Source: DATKDU01 sp035512595 (GTDB lineage: Bacteria; Planctomycetota; Planctomycetia; Pirellulales; Pirellulaceae). From it: 24,786 bases of DNA. Positions 1 to 7,812 of this stretch are shown here, one piece after another. The notes beneath the pieces were generated by a model that made no database searches, was not told where the DNA came from, and worked only from the letters and a program-made list of their open reading frames with translations. Position 1 is the stretch's first letter, and every line of letters begins with the position of its first letter. The stretch spans positions 1-24,786 of the forward strand of contig DATKDU010000505.1 of NCBI GenBank assembly GCA_035512595.1, written 5' to 3'. The position numbers were made by a program, and so were the translations under genes.

Positions 1-278
1 GCGAGCGTGTCGAGGGCGGAGTCCCATGAGACCGGGGCCAACTCGTGCTGGCGGCTTTTGCGCAGCAGCGGCTGCGCCAGCCGATCGAAAACGGCGACGG
101 TCTGGTCGAGCGTCGCGCCCTTGGCGCAAATGCCTCCGCGGTTGGCGGGCGCGTCCGCCGCCCCTTTGACGCGCAGCACCTTGCCGTAAGCCATTTCGGC
201 CCACAAGCGGCAGCCGACGCCACAGTACGGACAGACCGACTCCCCGTACGTCGCGCGGTGATCGAGCGCATCGGCCAT
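1..278 (-). CDS. Molybdopterin oxidoreductase, N-terminal fragment (nitrate reductase / formate dehydrogenase type)
   Basis: The first 92 residues of a Mo/W-bisPGD oxidoreductase, read from ATG at 278 down to the window edge, where the gene is cut. Cys16, Cys19, Cys23 and Cys51 form the CxxCxxxC-x27-C pattern that holds the N-terminal [4Fe-4S] cluster in this superfamily. The context VCPYCGVGC followed by NRGGICAKG (with the conserved Lys53) is typical of assimilatory nitrate reductases and formate dehydrogenases. The cluster passes electrons to or from the molybdenum site. No Tat signal precedes the cysteines, which suggests a cytoplasmic enzyme (inference). A purine-rich GGAGGG lies 16 nt upstream of the ATG, rather far for a ribosome site. 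The exact substrate cannot be set from the N-terminus. Confidence 0.85.
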   Translation of the reverse strand, partial: MADALDHRATYGESVCPYCGVGCRLWAEMAYGKVLRVKGAADAPANRGGICAKGATLDQTVAVFDRLAQPLLRKSRQHELAPVSWDSALDTL

Positions 279-941
279 GCTAGCGCAGCAAGCTCCCTCC
301 GCCTGAGGTGAGTCGTGAAGCAAGCAAGCGGCGTGCCCTGCTGGAAATGCCATCCACGGCCGGGTTATGCAGCGGCCGCCGCGACAATTGCACGCTTGTT
401 GGGCAGCGGTCGCCGCGCCCGTGGGCAAGGATCGATGCTCGTAGCCGGAGGAAAACTGCGTTCTTAGCCGGGGACAGCGCTCCCCGCCTAACAGAGTGTG
501 CTGGCACGCCATGTGCCTTCGCATTCGCGACGGATGTGGGAAGCGCGCAGCGGCGCGGTTCGTTCTCGTCTCCGAGCTTGGCTGGGCAGCGGCTGCTGGA
601 AAGTTTCGTTCCGGAAGCGGAGCGAGCAAGTCCGTCCTACAACACAGTTCGATGCTGGTTGCCGGCCTGGCAGCTTGCCGGTCGCAGGCGCGATCGTGAC
701 TCCTGCCGAAGCCCGGGCTTGCCATCGACCCGATTGTCCGTCTGCACCCGGCGTCTGCGTTCAGCGGTGGGAGAGGCCGCCTGAATTCAGACTGCCCGGG
801 TCGCAGCGGGCATTTTCTGTAGCAGGCACGCTCCGTCTGCCGTTCAGTCCCTCTCAACATGTTTCCATTTCCGCGGCGGATGGTTTAGGATCGACAATCG
901 TCAATTCACGCACCGCACGGGGATGCCGCGTGTCGATCCGC
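279..941. other. Gene-free stretch
   Basis: No convincing gene on either strand. Open frames here (for example 308-784 on +) have Arg/Ser/Pro-rich, low-information translations of the kind seen in unused frames of GC-rich DNA. The part next to 278 must hold the leader of the molybdoenzyme gene (-) and the part near 1000 the leader of the cyclase (+), so divergent promoters are expected here. I cannot point to a clear -35/-10 pair. Confidence 0.5.
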
Positions 942-1020
942 GTAGGTCCCGCTTGCCGAGCGGGACCTTGCACCGGGATTTGTTGTTGCCTCAAGGTCCC
1001 GCCCGGCAGGCGGGACCTAC
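942..1020. repeat. Paired palindrome (AGGTCCCGC type) upstream of the cyclase
   Basis: Two 28-bp arms, 942-969 and 993-1020, are inverted copies of each other with 26 of 28 positions matching, separated by a 23-bp spacer. Each arm is itself near-palindromic (GGTCCCGC ... GCGGGACC). The right arm ends 12 bp before the cyclase ATG at 1033, so the element must lie in that gene's leader and could fold in its mRNA. Confidence 0.9.
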
Positions 1021-1032
1021 TACTTGCTGCGA

Positions 1033-3180
1033 ATGATCGAATTCGACCGCATTCAATCGGCGTGGCAGCGCGTTCGTAACGAACTCTTGGCGGAGCGCAC
1101 GCCGGAAGGGCATTGGGTCGGTGAGTTGTCCAGCAGTGCCCTTTCGACGGCGACGGCGGTCAGCGCGCTGGCGGTGGTCAAGGCGAGCGGGGGGCGACAT
1201 ACGGCGAGCGGGGGACAACAATCGGCGAGCGGGGGACAACAATCGGCGAGCGGGGGGCGTCAGCCCCCTGATGGGATTGCGGATTGCCGATTGCCGATTG
1301 CGGATTTGGTGGATCGCGGCATTGTGTGGCTCGCCAGGCATCAAAACGACGACGGCGGGTTTGGGGATACGGATAAGAGTCATTCCAATATCGCCACGAC
1401 GTATCTGGTCGTGGCCGCGATGCACCTGGCCGGGAAGGCGGAGGCGCATCGCGAACTGCTCGCGCGGGCGGAGGAGTACATCGAGAGCAAGCGGGGGATC
1501 GAGGGGCTGAAAGTGCGCTACGGCATCGACAAGACGTTCGTCGTGCCGATCATGACGAACCTGGCGCTGGCGGGGCTCGTGAAGTGGGAGGAGATTTCGC
1601 CGCTGCCGTTTGAATTGGCGGTGGTGCCGCAGTCGTGGTACCGGTTCGTGGGAATGCCGGTGGTGAGCTACGCAATCCCGGCTCTGGTGGCGATTGGCCA
1701 GGCGCACTATCACCACAAGAAGCCTTGGAACCCGATCACGCGGTTAGCGCGCTGGCTGAGCATCACGCGGAGCCTGAAAGTCCTGCGGCGGATGCAGCCG
1801 GACAGTGGCGGGTACCTCGAAGCGACGCCGCTGACGAGTTTTGTGGTGATGAGCCTTTGTAGTCCCCTTGCTCCGCAAGGGGACAGCGCGGCCCAAAATC
1901 ATCCAATTGCAGAAGAAGTGATTCGCGACGGCGTCAAATTCCTCGCGAACTCCATCCGCCCCGACGGCAGTTGGCCGATCGACACCAACCTCGCCACCTG
2001 GGTCACGACCCTCTCGATCAACGCCCTGGCCGCCGGCGGCGAAGACGTGGCGGAAACTTTGGGACTTAAAGAGCTGCGCGACGCTGCGGAGCGTAACATC
2101 GCCTATCCCACCGACCCTTATAAGGCATTCGAGGATGCGCTCGAATCGCAAAGCAATGTTTTTCGCTGGCTCACTTCCTGCCAGCACCGAAAACAGCATG
2201 CGTTTACCGGTGCCGAACCAGGCGGCTTTGGATGGAGCGATCTAAGCGGTGCAGTGCCTGACGCCGATGACACGCCTGGCGCTATCGTCGCCCTTTGTCA
2301 CATCGAATTGTTTCCGTGGGCGTGGGGTCATGCGCGAAACTGGCTACTTAAGTTGCAGAATTCCGACGGCGGCTGGCCAACTTTTTGTCGCGGATGGGGA
2401 AGGCTTCCCTTCGATCGAAGTGGGACGGATTTGACCGCGCATGCGATTCGTGCGTTTCGAACGTTGGCCGGATCCCCAGAACAAGTTTGGGGTGGAAAGG
2501 TTGATGGGTATTTTCAGCAACTCTATGCAAATGCGGTCGATCGCGGTCTGACATTCCTTGCTCGGAAACAGCACCCCGACGGCTCCTGGTCCCCACTCTG
2601 GTTCGGCAATCAGGATCATCCGGACGAAGACAACCCGGTCTATGGCACGGCGAAGGTGCTGTTGGCCTATCGCGATCTGCATCTGCTCGAAACGCCCGAG
2701 GCACAGCGCGGGCTGAATTGGCTGCGGGAGAACCAGAATGCCGACGGCGGCTGGGGGAGCGGCGTGTGGAACAAAAGGGCCGCGCCGAGCGACAGTAATA
2801 GGCGAGCGGGAGGCGTAAGCCTCCTGATTGGTGACGCCAAGACCGGTCGCGATGCCTATCAGGGGGCTGACGCCCCCCGCTCGCCAATGCTCCACTCACC
2901 ACTCACCACTCACCACTCACCACTCACCTCCTCCGTCGAAGAAACGGCCCTGGCGGTCGAAGCCTTGCTTCCGGTCGCGGGCCGCGAAGAATATCGCCAG
3001 TCGGTCGAGCGGGGCCTGGAATGGCTGGTAACGGCAGTCGAGCGCGGCGACCACAGGTGCGCAGCGCCTATCGGCTTCTACTTCGCCAAGTTATGGTATT
3101 ATGAGAAGCTTTACCCGATCATTTTCACGGCCTCCGCCCTCGGGAGGGCCTGCCAGCAATTGAGACCCGCCAACTCGTAG
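1033..3180 (+). CDS. Squalene-hopene-cyclase-like class II triterpene/polyprene cyclase
   Basis: Class II terpene cyclase of 715 residues that protonates and cyclises a linear polyprene. The acid motif DxDD is present as D410-A-D412-D413 in PDADDTPGA. QW-type repeats are spread along the chain: QNDDGGFG at 104, QNSDGGWPTF at 442, QHPDGSW at 513 and QNADGGWGSG at 568. The family is usually about 630-680 residues; the excess comes from repeat-derived inserts at residues 50-92, 276-288 and 582-635, all in loops between conserved blocks. ATG 1033 was chosen because TTG 1024 has no ribosome site, though ATG 1033 also lacks a clear one. The TAG stop lies inside a palindromic element. Family members use squalene, but tetraprenyl-curcumene (sporulenol-type) cyclases also carry DxDD. 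No squalene synthase is in the window, so the substrate is open. The next gene, a polyprenyl diphosphate synthase, supports a terpenoid role. Confidence 0.9.
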   Translation: MIEFDRIQSAWQRVRNELLAERTPEGHWVGELSSSALSTATAVSALAVVKASGGRHTASGGQQSASGGQQSASGGRQPPDGIADCRLPIADLVDRGIVWLARHQNDDGGFGDTDKSHSNIATTYLVVAAMHLAGKAEAHRELLARAEEYIESKRGIEGLKVRYGIDKTFVVPIMTNLALAGLVKWEEISPLPFELAVVPQSWYRFVGMPVVSYAIPALVAIGQAHYHHKKPWNPITRLARWLSITRSLKVLRRMQPDSGGYLEATPLTSFVVMSLCSPLAPQGDSAAQNHPIAEEVIRDGVKFLANSIRPDGSWPIDTNLATWVTTLSINALAAGGEDVAETLGLKELRDAAERNIAYPTDPYKAFEDALESQSNVFRWLTSCQHRKQHAFTGAEPGGFGWSDLSGAVPDADDTPGAIVALCHIELFPWAWGHARNWLLKLQNSDGGWPTFCRGWGRLPFDRSGTDLTAHAIRAFRTLAGSPEQVWGGKVDGYFQQLYANAVDRGLTFLARKQHPDGSWSPLWFGNQDHPDEDNPVYGTAKVLLAYRDLHLLETPEAQRGLNWLRENQNADGGWGSGVWNKRAAPSDSNRRAGGVSLLIGDAKTGRDAYQGADAPRSPMLHSPLTTHHSPLTSSVEETALAVEALLPVAGREEYRQSVERGLEWLVTAVERGDHRCAAPIGFYFAKLWYYEKLYPIIFTASALGRACQQLRPANS
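1182..1309 (+). repeat. Composite repeat inside the cyclase: 21-bp units, hairpin, 7-bp array
   Basis: Four units begin at 1182, 1203, 1224 and 1245, exactly 21 bp (7 codons) apart, each starting GGCGAGCGGGGG. The last unit (1245-1272) continues into a hairpin with stem GGGGGC / GCCCCC and loop GTCA. After two bases comes a heptamer array of five units (GATTGCG, GATTGCC, GATTGCC, GATTGCG, GATTTGG; 1275-1309). All of it is translated, giving ASGGRHT, ASGGQQS (twice) and ASGGRQPPD, then GIADCRLPIAD, between two conserved cyclase segments. Confidence 0.95.
1862..1884. repeat. Perfect hairpin inside the cyclase gene
   Basis: GTCCCCTTGC (1862-1871), loop TCC, GCAAGGGGAC (1875-1884): a perfect 10-bp stem. 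It encodes SPLAPQGDS at about residues 277-285, between two conserved cyclase segments, and looks like another in-frame insert. The centre GCTCCGC is shared with the element at 12043-12131, although the flanking stem sequences differ. Confidence 0.85.
2801..2928. repeat. Inverted hairpin pair plus 7-bp array inside the cyclase gene
   Basis: Arm 2801-2828 and inverted arm 2858-2885 belong to the same family as 1245-1272. The left arm has stem GGAGG / CCTCC where other copies have GGGGG / CCCCC, a paired change that keeps the hairpin. Eight bases after the right arm, five perfect copies of ACTCACC run from 2894 to 2928. The stretch encodes RAGGVSLLIG, GADAPRSPM and HSPLTTHHSPLT, between the last QW-like block and the conserved SSVEETALAVEAL. 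Confidence 0.95.
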
Positions 3181-3272
3181 CTGAACTCGCCAGAGTTCAG
3201 GCTCAGTGAGCCAAACTCGCCGGTGGTCAAACGGTACGGCCGGCTCCTGAATTCTGGCGAATTCAGCTACGA
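3175..3272. repeat. Inverted repeat carrying the cyclase stop codon
   Basis: Arms 3175-3200 and 3247-3272 (26 bp) match at 24 positions after inversion. The left arm begins TCGTAGCTGAA, and its TAG (3178-3180) is the stop codon of the cyclase. The element fills most of the gap to the next gene and could fold in the joint mRNA. Confidence 0.9.
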
Positions 3273-3298
3273 ACCCGCCTGAGCCGATCGAGGACACC

Positions 3299-5173
3299 TT
3301 GCTAGACGCACCTGTGACTCAGACGCTGCCTGATACCCCGCCCGAAATGGCCGGCGACGCCCCCCGCCGCAGCAAGCGGCGGCAGACGGCCCACTTGAAG
3401 CTCGTCCCTGAGACGCGCGAGCTGCGCGACAAGCTGCAAGCCCGCTGCACCGAAGTCGCGGCGAAGCTCGACAAGTCGCGGCCGCTCACCAAGGACGAGA
3501 TGGAATCGCTCGTCCGCCGCACGCTCGACGACATGGGAATGCCTGAGGGGTACGTGGGCTGGATGATGGTCGTCCTGGCGACCGAATTCTGGAAAGACCA
3601 GGTCTCGGCCATCCCGCCGTCGCGGCGATTGTTCCTGCTTCCCCACTGCCTCAAGCACGCCGAAGGCTGCCCCGCCGACTACGACGAATTTGGCATGAAC
3701 TGCAAGCAGTGCGGCGCGTGCAGCATTGCCGATTTCCGCACGATTGCCGAGGAGATGGGATACAAGGTCCTCGTCGCCGAAGGCTCGCCGATCGTTTTGA
3801 AAATCATCGTCAGCGGCCATATCGATGCGATCGTCGGCGTCGCCTGCCTGAACGTCCTGGAAAAAGCGATCGACAAGATCCTGCTCGCCGGCATTCCCTG
3901 CATGGCAGTGCCGCTGCTCTCCAGCGACTGCCGCAACACGAGCGTCGATGAGGACTGGGTGCAGCGGATGATCACGGTCAAGCACGCCGAGCCGGCGCAG
4001 CAGACGCGGTCATACGTGCATCTGCTCCGGGCCGCATCAAAACTGTTTCAGCCCGACGAGCTCGACCGCATCGCCCCCCGCGTCCGCGGCGGCAAGAAGC
4101 TTTCGGAAGCCAACGGCGACGGGATTGCCGCCCTCGATCCGATCGCGGCGACGGAAGCGATTGCCTACGACTTCCTGGCCAAGGGTGGCAAGTATTCGCG
4201 GCCGTTCATCACGCTCGCCGTCTACGACGCCCTCACCGGCGGCAAAGGGACCGAAGCCAATGGGGCCGAGCACGTCGCCAGCTACAGCGACAGCGTCCGC
4301 CGGGCCGCCATGTCGATCGAGACCTTCCACAAGGCGTCGCTCGTTCACGACGACATCGAGGACGACGACGCGTTCCGCTACGGCGAAGACACGGTTCACA
4401 AGCGATTTGGCACTCCGACGGCAATCAACGTCGGCGACTACCTGATCGGCATGGGTTATCGCCTGGTGAGCCGCGAGAGCAAGACGCTTGGCGCCGATGC
4501 GGTCGCCGACATTCTCGACACGCTGGCTGACGCCCACCTGCGGCTCTCGGAAGGGCAAGGGGCCGAGCTTTTGTGGCGCGACGCCCGCGACAAGCGGCTC
4601 AAGCCGATCGATGCGCTGAAGATTTACGCACTCAAGACGTCCCCGGCATTTGAGGCCGCCCTGTTCACCGGCATTCGTTTGGCTGGGCCAATGACCGAGT
4701 ATCAAAAGCCCATTCGCGAGTTTGCCCGCAACGTGGGGGTCGCTTTCCAGATCCTCAACGACCTGAAGGACTGGGAAGGAGACGACAACAACAAGCTGGC
4801 TGCCGGCGGTGACATCCTCGGCGGCCGGCCGACGGTGCTCTGGGCGCTAGCGCTCGACGGGTTGTCGCCGGCGGGGCAAGAGGAGTTGCTGTCCCTGGTA
4901 GAACGGAATTTATTCCGTTCCGAAGTCGAGGGGAACGGAATGAATTCCGTTCTACAGATCAACCGCGTCCGCGAGCTGTACCAGCAGGCCGGGGTGTTCG
5001 AGAAGGCGCACCGCCTGATCGAGAAGCACCAGGAGCGGGCCGAAGCGATTGCCGACGAGATTCAACCAGACGAGCTGCGGCGGCTGCTCTACTACTTGAT
5101 CGACAGCGTGCTCGACGGGCCCAAGCCGGCGTCGGCGCCGCAGATCGTTCCCCTCCAGATCGCCAGCGCCTAG
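3299..5173 (+). CDS. DUF116 + polyprenyl (isoprenyl) diphosphate synthase fusion
   Basis: A 624-residue two-part protein. Residues about 75-215 match DUF116: RLFLLPHCLK, then Cys117, Cys124, Cys135, Cys138, Cys141 and Cys183, likely a metal or Fe-S site of unknown role. Residues about 285-600 are a trans-isoprenyl diphosphate synthase, which joins isopentenyl diphosphate to an allylic diphosphate. The substrate motif GGKYSRP is at 296, the first Asp-rich motif DDIEDD at 351-356 and the second, DLKDW, at 488-492, so both magnesium-binding sites look intact. The family alone is about 300-350 residues, so the N-terminal half is an addition. TTG 3299 is chosen as start because GAGGA lies four bases upstream; ATG 3347 is the alternative. 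Residues 534-553 come from an in-frame palindromic repeat. The gene lies 118 bp after the cyclase on the same strand, probably one transcript. Chain length of the product is unknown. Confidence 0.92.
   Translation: MLDAPVTQTLPDTPPEMAGDAPRRSKRRQTAHLKLVPETRELRDKLQARCTEVAAKLDKSRPLTKDEMESLVRRTLDDMGMPEGYVGWMMVVLATEFWKDQVSAIPPSRRLFLLPHCLKHAEGCPADYDEFGMNCKQCGACSIADFRTIAEEMGYKVLVAEGSPIVLKIIVSGHIDAIVGVACLNVLEKAIDKILLAGIPCMAVPLLSSDCRNTSVDEDWVQRMITVKHAEPAQQTRSYVHLLRAASKLFQPDELDRIAPRVRGGKKLSEANGDGIAALDPIAATEAIAYDFLAKGGKYSRPFITLAVYDALTGGKGTEANGAEHVASYSDSVRRAAMSIETFHKASLVHDDIEDDDAFRYGEDTVHKRFGTPTAINVGDYLIGMGYRLVSRESKTLGADAVADILDTLADAHLRLSEGQGAELLWRDARDKRLKPIDALKIYALKTSPAFEAALFTGIRLAGPMTEYQKPIREFARNVGVAFQILNDLKDWEGDDNNKLAAGGDILGGRPTVLWALALDGLSPAGQEELLSLVERNLFRSEVEGNGMNSVLQINRVRELYQQAGVFEKAHRLIEKHQERAEAIADEIQPDELRRLLYYLIDSVLDGPKPASAPQIVPLQIASA
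4898..4955. repeat. Paired palindrome inserted in frame in the synthase gene
   Basis: Arms 4898-4921 and 4932-4955 (24 bp each) match at 23 positions after inversion, and each arm is itself palindromic (GAACGGAAT ... ATTCCGTTC). The element encodes roughly VERNLFRSEVEGNGMNSVLQ. It lies downstream of both Asp-rich motifs, in a region that varies between synthases, and its AT-rich centre differs from the GC-rich gene around it. Confidence 0.95.
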
Positions 5174-5174
5174 G

Positions 5175-5258
5175 CTGGTGGCTGTGGCGGAGTCCGCGAC
5201 GCCACGGCCTTGAGTCACGCTTGCCGGGGCTTCGCGGCTCAGCCCCCAGCCACCCCAG
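5175..5258. repeat. Imperfect inverted repeat between synthase and DUF98 gene
   Basis: Arms 5175-5199 and 5232-5258 pair with mismatches; both read GGTGGCTG at the outer side and end in CCGCGA in the same orientation. It lies just upstream of the DUF98 start codon, so the leader of that gene would be structured. Confidence 0.65.
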
Positions 5259-5260
5259 CG

Positions 5261-5785
5261 ATGCCCGCCCTGGATCATCTTGCCGGACTCTTTTACGCCG
5301 ACATGGCCGAGTTGGGCCTGTTCGAGGAAGTCCTCGCGGAGGGAATGCCGGCGGGGTACCGCGAGCTGCTGGCCCACCACGACCACATGACCGTGTCGCT
5401 GGAGCAGCATCACGGCTGCAAGGTGGACGTGGAAGTGCTCGCCACGCAGCAGACCGGGGACTATTACTCCCGCAAGATCATTCTCCATCGGCAGTCCGAC
5501 GGCCGCGTCGTGCTGTTCGGCATTCCGCGGATCAACTTGGCGCTGGTGGACGATCAGGTGCGCGAGGAGATCCTCGGACAACAGACGCCGCTGGGGCGGG
5601 TGTTGATCGAGCACAACGTCCTGCGCGAAGTGCAGCTCGCCTCGCTGTACCGCGTCACTCCTGGTGCAGACTTGTGCCGGCTCTTTGGACTGACCGCGCC
5701 GCAGACGACGTACGGCCGGACGGCATTCATCTACTGCGACGGCTACCCGGCGGTAGAGCTGCTGGAGATTGTAGCGCCGGAGTGA
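5261..5785 (+). CDS. Chorismate-lyase-like protein (DUF98 family)
   Basis: A 174-residue protein resembling the DUF98 / UbiC-like fold. Typical features are MTVSLEQHHGCKVDVEVL at 43-60, LFGIPRINL at 85-93, TPLGRVLIEHNVLREV at 109-124 and the C-terminal YGRTAFIYCDGYPAVELLEIV, with Glu166 in the place expected for the conserved acid. UbiC removes pyruvate from chorismate to give 4-hydroxybenzoate, the head group of ubiquinone; related proteins make 3-hydroxybenzoate or other products, so activity cannot be assumed. ATG 5261 is preferred over the in-frame TTG at 5210, which lies within an inverted repeat. It lies 87 bp after the polyprenyl synthase on the same strand, which fits, but does not prove, a prenylated aromatic product. 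Confidence 0.8.
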   Translation: MPALDHLAGLFYADMAELGLFEEVLAEGMPAGYRELLAHHDHMTVSLEQHHGCKVDVEVLATQQTGDYYSRKIILHRQSDGRVVLFGIPRINLALVDDQVREEILGQQTPLGRVLIEHNVLREVQLASLYRVTPGADLCRLFGLTAPQTTYGRTAFIYCDGYPAVELLEIVAPE

Positions 5786-5787
5786 TC

Positions 5788-5861
5788 GGGGTCGGCGAGT
5801 AGCTTCGGGCCGATGAACCGTGCTCCACGAACGACGCCGACCCGAAACGACTCCCGACCCC
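5788..5861. repeat. Inverted repeat (GGGGTCGG type), copy 1
   Basis: Arms 5788-5812 and 5838-5861 are imperfect inverted copies. The right arm ends CGAAACGACTCCCGACCCC, the same sequence as the right arm of the element at 7682-7754. It begins two bases after the DUF98 stop codon and may act as a 3' hairpin. Confidence 0.8.
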
Positions 5862-5868
5862 CTGGCGC

Positions 5869-5997
5869 TAGTGCACCGCTCCGCTTGGCGACCAAGCGCC
5901 GGGCGGAATTCGCCAAGGCCGGCGCAGCGACGCACCCGCCGCAGGGGGTCCGATTGCCGCGAGTGGCCATGGTGTACTGGCGGAGCGAGTGTACTAC
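5869..5997. repeat. Degenerate inverted repeat with GCTCCGC core
   Basis: TAGTGCACCGCTCCGC at 5869-5884 faces CGGAGCGAGTGTACTAC at 5981-5997. The match is imperfect, but both belong to the family seen intact at 12043-12131. The rest of the 318-bp gap 5786-6103 shows no gene. Confidence 0.5.
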
Positions 5998-6103
5998 TTT
6001 GTGGGTGACGAGCCGGCAGCGAGACGCTATCTTATAAGCCCTCGCCCCCGGCTTGCCGAGACTTAGACCGCCCGCCATCCGCACCTCGCGATAGAGCACC
6101 ACG

Positions 6104-7636
6104 ATGTCCCAAGCGAAGCTCGCCCCTCCCGCCCAGCCGCTGACGATGACGCAGTGGCTGATCTGCTTGATTGCCGCGATCGGTTTTGCCTTTGACATCT
6201 ACGAGCTGCTCATGCTGCCGCTGATCGCCCGGCCGGCGCTGCTGGAGCTGGGCGGCTACGCGCCGGGTTCCAAGGAGTACCTCAATTGGGTCGGCATCCT
6301 GTTCTACGTGCCCGCCTTGTGCGGCGGCGTGTTCGGCCTGCTCGGCGGCTACCTCACTGACCGGCTCGGCAGGCGGCGTGTGCTGACCTGGAGCATCTTG
6401 CTGTACGCCTTCTCGGCGTTCTTCGCCGGCTTTGCCACGAACTTGTGGATGCTCCTCTTTTTCCGCTGCCTGGTCTTTGTCGGTGTGTGCGTGGAGTTTG
6501 TAGCAGCCGTTGCCTGGCTGGCAGAACTGTTTCCCAATCCCCAGCAGCGCGAGAAAGTCCTTGGCTACACGCAGGCCTTCTCCTCGGTCGGCGGATTGCT
6601 GGTTGCCATTGCCAACGGGTTTGCAGTGGATTACGGCGGCAGCTTTCCGGCCATCGCCATGCCGGGATTCTTGGAGCCGATGCTGGGCAGCATCGACCCG
6701 ATCAATCAGCACGCTCCCTGGCGCTACACACTGATGTCCGGGTTGATTCCCGCACTGCCGCTGATCATCATCCGCCCGTTTCTCCCCGAGTCCCCGGTAT
6801 GGGCCAAGAAGCGCGAGGCAGGAACGCTTAAGCGGCCGACGATCGCGGCCCTGTTCGCTCCGCAGCTCATCCGCACGACGATCGTCACCGCGATCGGCTT
6901 CGCCTGCACGCTCGGCATCGCCTTCGGCGCGATCCAGCAGATGCCGCAGATAGTTCCTGGACTGGCAGAAGTACAGGAGAAGTCCAAGGAAGAAGGCGCC
7001 AAGGCGGTTGCGGCGGCTAAGGCCAAGGGGGAACAGGACGAAGCCAAGCTTAAGGCGACGGGGGCCGCAGCCGGCGCTCGCTACAGCCAGAAGATTGCCT
7101 CGGAATATACCAAGATGCAGGAAGTCGGCGGCCTTTCCGGCCGGTTTGTGATGGCTCTGGTGCTGGCCGGCGCGATCGCCTGGGGATGGAAGCTGCGGAT
7201 GTTCCAGATTCCCGGCATGATTCTGACGCCGCTGGTCTTTTGGTACTTCCTCCGCGTCCCCAACACGACCTTCTTCGAGATTCCCCTCGATGCGATCTAC
7301 CTGGGAACCATTCCGGTCACGACGATGTCGCTCGGCATGTTCTTCGTCGGCTTTTGCACCGTGGCCCAGCTCAGCTTCTGGGGTAATTACCTGCCTCACG
7401 TGTATCCCGTCCACCTCCGCGGCACCGGCGAGAGCTTCGCCGCCAACATCGGCGGACGGATGATCGGCACGTCGGCCGCCTTCGTCACGACGCAGATGGC
7501 AGGCCTGATGCCCTATGACCTGCCGGCCATGAAGATGTCCGCGGCAGCGGCCATCGTGGGGACGACGATCGCCGTAATCGGCTTCATCGCCAGCTTCTGG
7601 CTGCCCGAACCCAGGCCCGAGGCGCACGACGAGTAA
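6104..7636 (+). CDS. MFS transporter with charged central insert
   Basis: A 510-residue major facilitator superfamily protein of the inner membrane, with about 12 hydrophobic segments. The first, near residues 17-40, holds FAFDIYELLMLPL. MFS motif A is visible as GGYLTDRLGRRR at 81-92, in the loop after helix 2, and LPESPVW at 227-233 closes helix 6. Its look is closest to metabolite:proton symporters (sugar or organic-acid type), but no substrate can be read. Residues about 287-340 are unusual: an Ala/Lys/Glu-rich, hydrophilic stretch predicted to be helical, placed after helix 7. ATG 6104 is the first start before the hydrophobic part; the ribosome site is weak. Confidence 0.88.
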   Translation: MSQAKLAPPAQPLTMTQWLICLIAAIGFAFDIYELLMLPLIARPALLELGGYAPGSKEYLNWVGILFYVPALCGGVFGLLGGYLTDRLGRRRVLTWSILLYAFSAFFAGFATNLWMLLFFRCLVFVGVCVEFVAAVAWLAELFPNPQQREKVLGYTQAFSSVGGLLVAIANGFAVDYGGSFPAIAMPGFLEPMLGSIDPINQHAPWRYTLMSGLIPALPLIIIRPFLPESPVWAKKREAGTLKRPTIAALFAPQLIRTTIVTAIGFACTLGIAFGAIQQMPQIVPGLAEVQEKSKEEGAKAVAAAKAKGEQDEAKLKATGAAAGARYSQKIASEYTKMQEVGGLSGRFVMALVLAGAIAWGWKLRMFQIPGMILTPLVFWYFLRVPNTTFFEIPLDAIYLGTIPVTTMSLGMFFVGFCTVAQLSFWGNYLPHVYPVHLRGTGESFAANIGGRMIGTSAAFVTTQMAGLMPYDLPAMKMSAAAAIVGTTIAVIGFIASFWLPEPRPEAHDE

Positions 7637-7643
7637 TAGCCGC

Positions 7644-7797
7644 CGACCGATCTCCGCGCGGCGGCAGTCGGCCTGGCAAAGGGGGTCGGGAGTCGTTTCG
7701 GGCCGAAGATTATTCCGTTGGCGAAGTCGTGGCCCCGAAACGACTCCCGACCCCATCACGGGCGCGCGCGACCGATCTCCGCGCGGCGGCGGTCGGC
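7644..7797. repeat. 29-bp direct repeats flanking a palindromic element
   Basis: 7644-7672 and 7769-7797 are direct copies that differ at one of 29 positions (core GACCGATCTCCGCGCGGCGG). Between them lies an inverted repeat with arms 7682-7704 and 7731-7754, identical except for one extra G, and related to the element at 5788-5861. Each 29-mer can itself form a small hairpin. The arrangement fills most of the gap between the two MFS genes and looks like a local duplication around, or with, the palindrome. Confidence 0.92.
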
Positions 7798-7812
7798 ATC
7801 TATATTGGGCCG

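Noticed and set aside
308..784. 158-residue plus-strand frame in the left gene-free region
   Set aside because: No ribosome site, Arg/Ser/Pro-rich, no recognisable pattern, and it overlaps several other equally poor frames.
1182..1309. CRISPR array
   Set aside because: Units are contiguous or 21 bp apart with no unique spacers, lie in a coding frame, and no cas genes are present.
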